Shown in pieces: positions 26,775-33,242 of a DNA stretch of 64,000 nucleotides. Made by a program: the position numbers and the translations under genes. The stretch is from CAZOWW01 sp964583765 (lineage in GTDB: Bacteria > Actinomycetota > Actinomycetes > Actinomycetales > Kineosporiaceae): contig CAZOWW010000009.1 in the NCBI GenBank assembly GCA_964583765.1, positions 15,986 to 79,985 on the forward strand, given 5' to 3'. Below the pieces are notes generated by a model. The model was not told where the DNA came from, did no database searches, and saw nothing but the letters and a program-made list of their open reading frames with translations. Every line of letters begins with the position of its first letter. Position 1 is the first letter of the stretch.

Positions 26775-26862
26775 CAGTGGTGTTCGGGCAGCCCGGGTTG
26801 TTCCGGCAGCCAGAGTTGTTCCTGTCACCAGGGTTGTTCCGGCGATCAGTAGTGTTCTGGAG
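26773..26862. repeat. Five-unit 18-bp tandem repeat at the yjjW/deoC junction
   Basis: Units start at 26773, 26791, 26809, 26827 and 26845, each with a GTTGTTC- or GTGTTC-type core. The array starts inside the yjjW stop codon and ends inside the last codons of the convergent deoC, so it supplies the C-terminus of DeoC. Confidence 0.85.
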
Positions 26863-27859
26863 GGTTCGATTCCGGTGAGGGCCGGGGCCGGCGGTGCGTC
26901 AGCACGTCCTCCAGGAGGCTCGAGGCCCCGATCCGGAAGCGCGTCGGCTGCAGGGCGCCGGATCCCAGGACGTCGGCGGCCAGGGCGAGGTGACTCAGAG
27001 CCTCGGGCACGGTCCGGATCCCGCCCGCAGGCTTGACCCCGCGGGCCTGGCCGGTCAGCGCCTGCCAGTCCCGTACCGCGCGCAGCAGGACCAGCGTGGC
27101 TTCGGGCGTCGCACCGGGCGAGCGGGTACCGGTGCTGGTCTTGACGAAGTCGGCACCCGCCGCGAGGGCGAGCCAGGCCGCCTGGTTGACCGTGTCGAGG
27201 TGACCGAGCTCGCCGGTCTCGAGAATCACCTTCAACAGCACCGGTCGACCGCGGCGCTCCGCCTCCTCGTCGCACGCCTCACGGATGTCCAGCAGTTGGA
27301 CCAGTGCGTCGCCGTGGCGCCCGGCGAGGAAGGAACCTCGATCCAGGACCAGATCGAGTTCCTCCGCGCCGGCGGCGAGGGTCTGGCGGGCCTCGAGCCG
27401 CTTCACCACTCGCTCTGCCCGCCCGCTCGGGAACGCCCCGGTGACGGCGGCGACCCGCGGGCGCGGTCCGGGACGGTCGTCGAATGCGGCCACGGCGGAC
27501 GCCACGAGGTCTCCCCAGACACAGACCGCCGCGGTGGCCGGGCACCCGGGATCCCGGGGATCGGGGCGACGAGCGCGCAGGCAGAGCGCGGCCACGGTCT
27601 CCGGGGTGTCGGTGGCGGCCAACGTCGTCAGGTCGAGGAGCCCGGTCAGGAGGTCCAGGACGGCCAGGGACGGACGCCCGGCCGGGCTCGGCAGGGACAC
27701 GAACCCCCGCTCACGGCCGCTGCCCACCGCCGCGGCCACCTCCTGCGGGTCCGTGGGGGGCAGCCCCTCCAGCCAGTGCGTCAGGGCCGGATCGGCGGGG
27801 TCCTGGATCCCGAGCAGCTCCCGGGACGTCGGCGGCATCGTCGGGCGGTGGCCGTTCAT
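26846..27859 (-). CDS. deoC: Deoxyribose-phosphate aldolase
   Basis: Class I aldolase that splits 2-deoxyribose-5-phosphate into acetaldehyde and glyceraldehyde-3-phosphate. The 337-residue protein has LDLTTLAATDT (family IDHTLL block), a first active-site Lys in VLLKVILETGEL, the Schiff-base Lys in ADFVKTSTG and GVKPAGGIR. It is long for a bacterial DeoC (usually 220-260), nearer the animal type of about 320, with an N-terminal extension of about 75 residues. It lies convergent to yjjI-yjjW, the same neighbours as in E. coli. The final residues are encoded by a tandem repeat. Confidence 0.9.
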   Translation of the reverse strand: MNGHRPTMPPTSRELLGIQDPADPALTHWLEGLPPTDPQEVAAAVGSGRERGFVSLPSPAGRPSLAVLDLLTGLLDLTTLAATDTPETVAALCLRARRPDPRDPGCPATAAVCVWGDLVASAVAAFDDRPGPRPRVAAVTGAFPSGRAERVVKRLEARQTLAAGAEELDLVLDRGSFLAGRHGDALVQLLDIREACDEEAERRGRPVLLKVILETGELGHLDTVNQAAWLALAAGADFVKTSTGTRSPGATPEATLVLLRAVRDWQALTGQARGVKPAGGIRTVPEALSHLALAADVLGSGALQPTRFRIGASSLLEDVLTHRRPRPSPESNPPEHY

Positions 27860-27867
27860 GGCGTGGC

Positions 27868-27873
27868 AGCCTA
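27868..27873 (-). promoter_or_regulatory. -10 hexamer of leaderless deoC transcript
   Basis: Read on the minus strand, TAGGCT lies eight bases before the deoC ATG at 27859. Confidence 0.45.
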
Positions 27874-27927
27874 GCCGGAGGCTCCCCGACGTGGCCCGTC
27901 GCGAGTCGCGGATGACAGCATGGGGGC

Positions 27928-28674
27928 GTGCCCGGCCCGGTGGACGGAGAGTCCCTCACCTACCGCCCGACGGCGGTGCGTCTGGCGGCCCTCGCGGTGG
28001 TCGCCTTCTGCCTGTGGTGGACGGTGGCCGGTTTCGCCGCGGGTCGCTGGCACGAGACAGGTCTCGATCTTCCCCTGCTCCTGGGGGTCTGCACCCTGGC
28101 CTACGCGGTCCTGTGGCGCCCGGCGGTCACCGTGAACGGCCGCGGGATCGAGTTGTGGAACGTGTTCCGGATGGTGCGGGTGCCCTGGCACTGCCTGGTG
28201 CGGGTGGACACGCGTTTCGCGCTGACCCTGGTGACGGAGACCCGGGGCTGGCAGAGCTGGGCGGCGGCGGCTCCCGGCAGACCAGGAGTCCTGGGCAGGA
28301 TGGGCGGCGGGGAGACGATCTTCGGGAACGCGCGATCCCGGGGAGCCCGCGATGACCGTCGGTCCGCCGTCCAGGGGCCTGGACGGAACCCGTCGGCGGA
28401 ACAACCCCCCGGGCCGAGGTCCAGCCGGGATCTGCGGGCCGACTCCGGTGCCGCGGCCTTCATGGTCGAGCAACGATGGGCGGCTTGGCGGGACGGGCCG
28501 GGCGCCCGGGCGATGCGCAACCAGGGGGGCGGTCCCCAGGATCCGGCCCCGGGGACGGGCGGTCCGGCCGGGTCGAGCGGCGAGACGGTGGAGGTGCGCT
28601 GGTTCCGGGGCAGCACGTTCCTGCTCGGTTTCTGCGTGGTCGTCGAGGTGATCCTGCGCGTGCTCGGCACCTGA
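27928..28674 (+). CDS. PH-like-domain membrane protein
   Basis: A 248-residue protein with two N-terminal helices (about 17-37 and 47-63) followed by a bacterial PH-like segment, VTVNGRGIELWNVFRMVRVPW, which is typical of actinobacterial CFP-6-like membrane proteins. A long hydrophilic loop (about 105-215), rich in Gly, Pro and Arg, ends in RWFRGSTFLLGF and a final helix. Function unknown. The GTG start has CAGCAT six bases upstream, a CANNNT variant of the leaderless hexamer. deoC is divergent 68 bases away. Confidence 0.6.
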   Translation: MPGPVDGESLTYRPTAVRLAALAVVAFCLWWTVAGFAAGRWHETGLDLPLLLGVCTLAYAVLWRPAVTVNGRGIELWNVFRMVRVPWHCLVRVDTRFALTLVTETRGWQSWAAAAPGRPGVLGRMGGGETIFGNARSRGARDDRRSAVQGPGRNPSAEQPPGPRSSRDLRADSGAAAFMVEQRWAAWRDGPGARAMRNQGGGPQDPAPGTGGPAGSSGETVEVRWFRGSTFLLGFCVVVEVILRVLGT

Positions 28675-28870
28675 GGACCGGATGCCCGGCGTTGAACACC
28701 GAGTCCCCGGCGCCCGAGCACCATCGCGGTCCGAGCCGTGCGGGAGCCGCTGTCGCCGGTGGGGCGGGCGAGACCTCTCGGGCTGGCTCGACGGGGGAGC
28801 GCCGGCCGTGCGGGTGGCCGAGTGGGCCGGGCACAGCGCGGTCGCATTCCGGAAGTTCTCCGGATGTCGT

Positions 28871-28894
28871 GCAACCCGATGGCCTCCTGACGAC
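28871..28894 (+). promoter_or_regulatory. Candidate ECF-type promoter upstream of the sigma factor gene
   Basis: GCAACC (28871-28876) and CGAC (28891-28894) resemble the -35 and -10 of extracytoplasmic-function promoters such as those of Streptomyces SigE. The spacing is 14 bases rather than about 16, so this is tentative. It would allow autoregulation. Nothing else is seen in 28675-28953. Confidence 0.3.
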
Positions 28895-28953
28895 TTATCC
28901 CTCCCGACGAACCGGCGACGGGGTCGCCGCCGGCACGGGAAAGGGGGCGGGGT

Positions 28954-29469
28954 GTGAGGGACAGCAGTGACTTCGACGCGTTCTACCACGCGACGAGCCG
29001 CCGGCTGCTGCACCAGATGTACGCCATGACCGGCAACGCCGCGGACGCGCAGGACTGCGTTCAGGAGGCCTACACCCGGGCCTGGCAGCACTGGTCGCGG
29101 GTGCGGCAGGCGCAGTACCCGGAGGCGTGGCTGCGTACGGTGGCCTGGCGGGTCGCGGCCAGCCGCTGGCGGCGGGCCAGGATCGGGCTGGCCGCCCAAC
29201 TGCGGCACGGCGCGGCCGAGCCGACCCCGGAGCCGTCGCCGGACAACGTCGCGCTGGTCCACGCGCTGCGCCGGATCCCGGAGGAGCAGCGCCGGGCGGT
29301 GGTGCTGTTCCACCTGGTCGGGCTGACGGTGGAGGAGGTGGCTCGGGAGACCGGAGCTCCGACGGGCACCGTGAAGGCCCGGCTGGTCCGAGGACGGGCC
29401 GCATTGGCCCAGGTGATCGGTGACCTCGGCGATGTGACCATGATCAGGGAGGGGCGGAACCATGTCTGA
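28954..29469 (+). CDS. SigE-family ECF RNA polymerase sigma factor
   Basis: A 171-residue sigma factor with region 2 (FDAFYHATSRRLLHQMYAMT through DCVQEAYTRAWQHW, about 6-55) and region 4 (LRRIPEEQRRAVVLFHLVGL through ARETGAPTGTVKARLVRGR, about 105-160). The intervening linker is short. The GTG start is preceded by an AGGGGGCGGG stretch. The stop codon lies inside the start of the next gene (eight-base overlap). It probably responds to an envelope cue transmitted by the coupled membrane protein. Confidence 0.9.
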   Translation: MRDSSDFDAFYHATSRRLLHQMYAMTGNAADAQDCVQEAYTRAWQHWSRVRQAQYPEAWLRTVAWRVAASRWRRARIGLAAQLRHGAAEPTPEPSPDNVALVHALRRIPEEQRRAVVLFHLVGLTVEEVARETGAPTGTVKARLVRGRAALAQVIGDLGDVTMIREGRNHV

Positions 29470-30388
29470 GCTCGACCGACTGGCCTCTCGGCTGGACAAC
29501 CTGGACGGCGACCTGTCCGCGCTCCCGCTGCCGCCGGTCGACCAGCTGCGTCGGCGCGGCGACCGGCGTGACCGAGCCCGGGTCGCCGCTGCCTCGGTCG
29601 CCACCCTGGCCTTGGTGGGGGTGCTCAGCTTCGTTGTCCACAGCCGGCTCGGGCCGCAGGCTCTGTACAACGGTCCGGCCACCACCGTGACCAATGCGGT
29701 GCCGAGCCCGACGGCCGGGCCCGTCACCCCCACGACCGGGCCGACGTCCTCGTCGTCGCCCCTCACCACGAACCCGACCGGATCGACGGGGTCCAGCCGG
29801 ACCGGGCGCGATGGCGGACCAGCGCCGCTGTCCCTGCCGGATGCCTTCCTGCCGGCGGCGCAGTTGCCCGTCCTGCATGCCGGCGACTCGGCCTGGACAC
29901 GGACCAGGACGGACCAAGGTGCGTCGTACTGGGCTGAGTGGGAGGCGAACCAGAAGCCCAGCCAGCTGCGCTGCTGGTTCCGGCCGATGGCCGACCCGGC
30001 CCAGGAGGGGGTGGCCGGCTACGAGCTGCCGAATCGCTCCAGCTCGCTGCTGGAGGTGCTGTCCGCCGCAGGCAGCGAGACCACGGCGCAGGACTCGCTG
30101 CAGCAGCTCCGGGACCGCTGCGGCGTCAACGCCAGCACGCGGACGACCGACCCCGGCAAGGGGGAGACGATCGAGCGGATCAGCGACCTGACCGGCGAGA
30201 CCGGCTTCGTCTACTCGATGAACAGCTGGGCCGACACGGAGCTCTACGGCGACTACGCGATCGTCCTGCAACGCGGCCGATTGCTGGTGGTGCTGGCCGT
30301 GGACGACCAGGGGCTGAGCCGGGATCTGCCCCGAGCGGCCCTGGTGAACGCCGCCGTCGCCGCGATGGACCGGGCCGAGCAGCGCTGA
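29462..30388 (+). CDS. Membrane partner of the SigE-family sigma factor
   Basis: A 308-residue protein with a cytoplasmic N-terminus of about 40 residues, one membrane helix (about 41-59), a Thr/Pro/Ser stalk (about 75-120) and an extracellular domain of about 180 residues with two Cys and several Trp. Its gene overlaps the sigma gene by eight bases. I infer that it modulates the sigma factor or is its main target. No ZAS anti-sigma motif (HxxxCxxC) is visible. The protein at 28-819 has the same layout. Confidence 0.65.
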   Translation: MSELDRLASRLDNLDGDLSALPLPPVDQLRRRGDRRDRARVAAASVATLALVGVLSFVVHSRLGPQALYNGPATTVTNAVPSPTAGPVTPTTGPTSSSSPLTTNPTGSTGSSRTGRDGGPAPLSLPDAFLPAAQLPVLHAGDSAWTRTRTDQGASYWAEWEANQKPSQLRCWFRPMADPAQEGVAGYELPNRSSSLLEVLSAAGSETTAQDSLQQLRDRCGVNASTRTTDPGKGETIERISDLTGETGFVYSMNSWADTELYGDYAIVLQRGRLLVVLAVDDQGLSRDLPRAALVNAAVAAMDRAEQR

Positions 30389-30397
30389 CCGTGACGA

Positions 30398-30432
30398 TGT
30401 CCCGTTGTCCCCTGCACAGGGACAACGGGACA
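30398..30432 (+). terminator. Hairpin terminator after the sigma factor operon
   Basis: Perfect 14-bp stem TGTCCCGTTGTCCC / GGGACAACGGGACA with a seven-base loop, starting 10 bases after the stop codon. Confidence 0.75.
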
Positions 30433-30584
30433 CCATGGTCGCCGCAAAATGGTCCGACCGCGCACGTGGACCTCCCCGCCACGTACGCGGTCGGCGACGC
30501 GCTTGTGGAACACGCGTCAGGGAGAAGCTCGTCCCTCCAGGGTCGCCAGATCTTCTGGTGTGACCCGGCCGAGGCGTGAACCTC

Positions 30585-30938
30585 TCAGCTGGCCAGCGAG
30601 CGCGTCCGCCTCCGCGGGCGTCGCCGCTGGACCAGGCCCAGCTCGGACTCTGGATTGATCTTCGCCAGGTGTCGGTGGGCAAGTCGCGCGAGCGTGTCGC
30701 TGTCGTCCCGCTCCACCACGAATCGCAACGCTGCGATGGCTTGGTCCGTCTGCCCCGACTGCAGGGCGACAAGACCCAAGAGATAGGAGACCTGCCGGTC
30801 CCCGGGAATGAGGCGCAGGCACCGCGTCAATGCCAGGCCTGCCTCGGCGTAGTCACCTTGTTCGAACAGCCGCCGGCCGAGCTCGTAGAGGCTCTGCACG
30901 GCGGGAGCGCTCACGATGTGCGTCGTTCTCGGCGTCAC
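30585..30938 (-). CDS. Small TPR-repeat protein
   Basis: A 117-residue protein built from about two tetratricopeptide repeats (SLYELGRRLFEQGDYAEAGL, then YLLGLVALQSGQTDQAIAAL) and a basic tail with RRRPRRR. TPRs bind partner proteins; no catalytic motif is present. An open frame runs upstream to 31133, but GTG 30938 has AAGGAG six bases before it and precedes the first helix. It lies on the same strand downstream of the phosphomannomutase gene. Confidence 0.65.
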   Translation of the reverse strand: MTPRTTHIVSAPAVQSLYELGRRLFEQGDYAEAGLALTRCLRLIPGDRQVSYLLGLVALQSGQTDQAIAALRFVVERDDSDTLARLAHRHLAKINPESELGLVQRRRPRRRTRSLAS

Positions 30939-31181
30939 CGCACGCTCCTTATCTTGATCACTTGCAACCACCACGACAACTCCGGATCTGCCCGCCTTCA
31001 CAGGGCTGATCGCTCGAGGCACCTCCGGTGTTACACCTCCGCAGGTCCTGTTTGTCTGGTGTTGCGGGTCGTGTCGTCCGGCGTGCACCTGTTTGTCAGG
31101 GAAGTGCGCTGCTCGGGAACAGTATGTCGCCAACCCGTGTCACACGGTAGTCGATCTTGATCTCGGAGTCATTTTCGGGGA
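30939..31181 (-). promoter_or_regulatory. Lower-GC spacer upstream of the TPR gene
   Basis: A 243-base spacer that is less GC-rich than its surroundings. It contains the palindrome GGTGTTACACC (31027-31037) and two exact copies of CCTGTTTGTC (31047-31056, 31088-31097). These could be regulator sites for the TPR gene. No coding region is credible. Confidence 0.3.
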
Positions 31182-33038
31182 TCACGCCGGATGTGGACCT
31201 CTTGGGTCTTTGTGTCCGGGAGTGAGGAGATTCGTCAGATCTGACGCAGTCGCCGCCAGCACGTCCTCGCACCGGCTGCGCAACAGGTCGGAATCCTGGC
31301 CATCGACCGGCAGCACCGCCTCCAGATAGCACTTGATCCTCGGCTCGGTGCCGCTCGGGCGCACGATCACCCGCAGGTCGTCACCGGCGTACCAGCGCAG
31401 CGCGTCCGTGGGCGGGAGGTCGCCGTTCCCGGGTACCGACAGGTCCTGCACCGAGGTGACCGCGAGCCCGGCGAGGGATCGGGGTGGTGCCTCGCGGAGC
31501 CTGGCCATCAGCGCGCCGGCCTCGCCGCTCCCGGCCAGCCGCCAGGAGACCTGTTCGGTGGCGTGCATGCCGTGCCGGGCCGCGAGGACGCCGAGGGCCT
31601 CGGGCAGCGAACTGCCAGCCGCCCGCAGCCCGGCGGCCAGTTCGGCGACCAGCAGGGCCGCGGTGATGCCGTCCTTGTCGCGGACCTGGGCGGGGGCCGC
31701 GCAGTAGCCGATCGCCTCCTCGTAGGCGTAGAGCAGTCCGGGCACCCGGGCGAGCCACTTGAAGCCGGTGAGGGTCATGCGGTGGCGCACACCGTGTGCG
31801 GCGGCGATCCGCGCGAGGAGACGGGAGGAGACCACGGTGGTGGCGACCGTGTCCGCTCCCGGTTCGCCACCGCGACGCCCGCCCACCGGCCGGCTGAGCA
31901 GATGCTCGCCCAGCAGTGCGCCGACCTCGTCCCCGTGCAGGATCCGCCAGCGTCTGCGCCGACCGCCGTCCGGGGAGGCACCGTGCCCACGGTCGTCCCG
32001 GGGCCTCTGGTCGTCCCTGGACCTCTGCTCGCTCTGGGACCCCTGCTCGTTCCAGGGCACGGCGACAGCACACCGGTCCCCGTCCGGGTCCGTGGCGATC
32101 ACGAGGTCGGCGTCCTCCGCCGTCGCGAGGGCGAGCGCCCGGTCCAGGGCCCCCGGCTCCTCGGGGTTCGGGAACGGCACGGTGGGGAAGTCCGGATCGG
32201 GGTCGGCCTGCTCGGGTACCGGGATCGGGGCGGGGAACCCCGCTCGCACCAGGGCAGCGGTGAGCACGGTGCCGGCGACGCCGTGCAAGGGGGTCATCAC
32301 CACCCGGATCTGTCGGGGGGAACCGGGGGTGGGCACGTCCATCGCCGCGTCGAGGTAGGCCTCGACCAGGTCCTCCCCGAGCACCCGCCGTCCGCGGGTC
32401 GTCAGGTTCACGTCCAGGGCCCGGCCCACGAGGGCGATGCGGTCGGCGATCCGCCGGTCGACGGGCGGGGCCAGTTGGGCTCCGCGACCCGGACCTGGGT
32501 CGATGCGCCCTCCCAGGTACACCTTGTACCCGTTGTCCCGGGCCGGGTTGTGGCTCGCGGTGATCATCACGCCGGCGTCGCAGTCGAGGTGCCGCACCGC
32601 GAAGGCGAGCACGGGCGTCGGCAGCGGGCGCGGGAGTTCGAGCACCTCGGCTCCGGCCGCCCGGAGTACGGCCGCGCAGTCGTGGGCGAAGACCTCCGAC
32701 CGGTGACGTCCGTCGAACCCGACCACGACCCGGGCCGGATCGGGCCCCAACGCTCCGCGCAGGTGGTCGGCCAACCCTCGGCTGGTGCGGATCACCACGG
32801 CCCTGTTCATCCGGTTCGGTCCGGCCCCCATCGGTCCGCGCAGCCCGGCGGTGCCGAACGGCAGCGGACCGCGGAACCGGTCGGCCAGTTCCGCCCGCGC
32901 CACGTCCCTCGCCGGGAGCCCGCCGGTCGAGGCCTCACGGACGAGGCGCTCGATCTCCGCCCGGGTGTGGGGGTCGGGGTCTCCGTCCCGCCAGGTGCCT
33001 GCAGCGGTGATCAACTGCCGGAAGTGGGAGTCCTCCAC
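31182..33038 (-). CDS. Phosphomannomutase / phosphoglucomutase family enzyme
   Basis: A 618-residue phosphohexomutase that moves phosphate between C6 and C1 of mannose (or glucose) and so supplies mannose-1-phosphate to ManC. The phosphoserine loop is ITASHNPARDNGYKVY, the Mg loop DPDGDR, the sugar-specificity loop YEEAIGY and the phosphate-binding loop RPSGTEPR. Between the Mg loop and domain 3 there is an unusual hydrophilic insertion encoded by four 18-bp repeats. Start GTG 33038 is set by TAGGTT seven bases upstream; the open frame to 33191 has no coding character. PNP/phosphomannomutase/LpdA proximity recalls the mycobacterial deoD-pmmB region. Phosphopentomutase activity on ribose phosphate is an alternative. 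Confidence 0.87.
   Translation of the reverse strand: MEDSHFRQLITAAGTWRDGDPDPHTRAEIERLVREASTGGLPARDVARAELADRFRGPLPFGTAGLRGPMGAGPNRMNRAVVIRTSRGLADHLRGALGPDPARVVVGFDGRHRSEVFAHDCAAVLRAAGAEVLELPRPLPTPVLAFAVRHLDCDAGVMITASHNPARDNGYKVYLGGRIDPGPGRGAQLAPPVDRRIADRIALVGRALDVNLTTRGRRVLGEDLVEAYLDAAMDVPTPGSPRQIRVVMTPLHGVAGTVLTAALVRAGFPAPIPVPEQADPDPDFPTVPFPNPEEPGALDRALALATAEDADLVIATDPDGDRCAVAVPWNEQGSQSEQRSRDDQRPRDDRGHGASPDGGRRRRWRILHGDEVGALLGEHLLSRPVGGRRGGEPGADTVATTVVSSRLLARIAAAHGVRHRMTLTGFKWLARVPGLLYAYEEAIGYCAAPAQVRDKDGITAALLVAELAAGLRAAGSSLPEALGVLAARHGMHATEQVSWRLAGSGEAGALMARLREAPPRSLAGLAVTSVQDLSVPGNGDLPPTDALRWYAGDDLRVIVRPSGTEPRIKCYLEAVLPVDGQDSDLLRSRCEDVLAATASDLTNLLTPGHKDPRGPHPA
31993..32064 (-). repeat. 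Four-unit 18-bp repeat inside the phosphomannomutase gene
   Basis: Units start at 31993, 32011, 32029 and 32047 and stay in frame. Each adds six residues (EQ/DDQ/Arg/Ser-rich) to a surface loop. Confidence 0.75.
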
Positions 33039-33045
33039 GATGGGC

Positions 33046-33051
33046 AACCTA
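33046..33051 (-). promoter_or_regulatory. -10 hexamer of leaderless phosphomannomutase transcript
   Basis: On the minus strand TAGGTT precedes the GTG at 33038 by seven bases, and no Shine-Dalgarno sequence is present. Confidence 0.55.
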
Positions 33052-33110
33052 CTCGTGGGCCGGGTCGACCGGGGTGGAACCGGGAAGTCAGGCGCCGGGC
33101 AGGCCGGCGA

Positions 33111-33160
33111 GGGACGCGCAGATCGGCAGGGGACGCAGATCGGCAGGGGACGCGGGTCGG
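33111..33160. repeat. 17-19-bp tandem repeat, about 2.5 copies
   Basis: GGGACGCGCAGATCGGCAG (33111-33129) is followed by GGGACGCAGATCGGCAG (33130-33146) and a diverged third unit. It lies between the phosphomannomutase start and the MmpL stop. Confidence 0.65.
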
Positions 33161-33190
33161 TGCCCGGCCGACGGGCCAACCGGCCGGGCA

Positions 33191-33230
33191 CCGAGGGGCG
33201 GGCCGGTCGAGGACCGGTCCGCCCCCTCGG
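33191..33230 (-). terminator. Hairpin terminator for MmpL 2
   Basis: CCGAGGGGCGGGCCGGTC pairs imperfectly with GACCGGTCCGCCCCCTCGG around a three-base loop (one G-U and one bulge), 12 bases beyond the MmpL stop on the minus strand. Confidence 0.6.
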
Positions 33231-33242
33231 ATCGGGAGCGGA

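Noticed and set aside
20526..26862. CRISPR-like arrays
   Set aside because: The repeats are directly adjacent without unique spacers, unit sequences differ between sites, and no cas gene is present.
30939..31133. N-terminal extension of the TPR protein
   Set aside because: The Shine-Dalgarno AAGGAG is placed for GTG 30938, and the extension has no helical repeat character.
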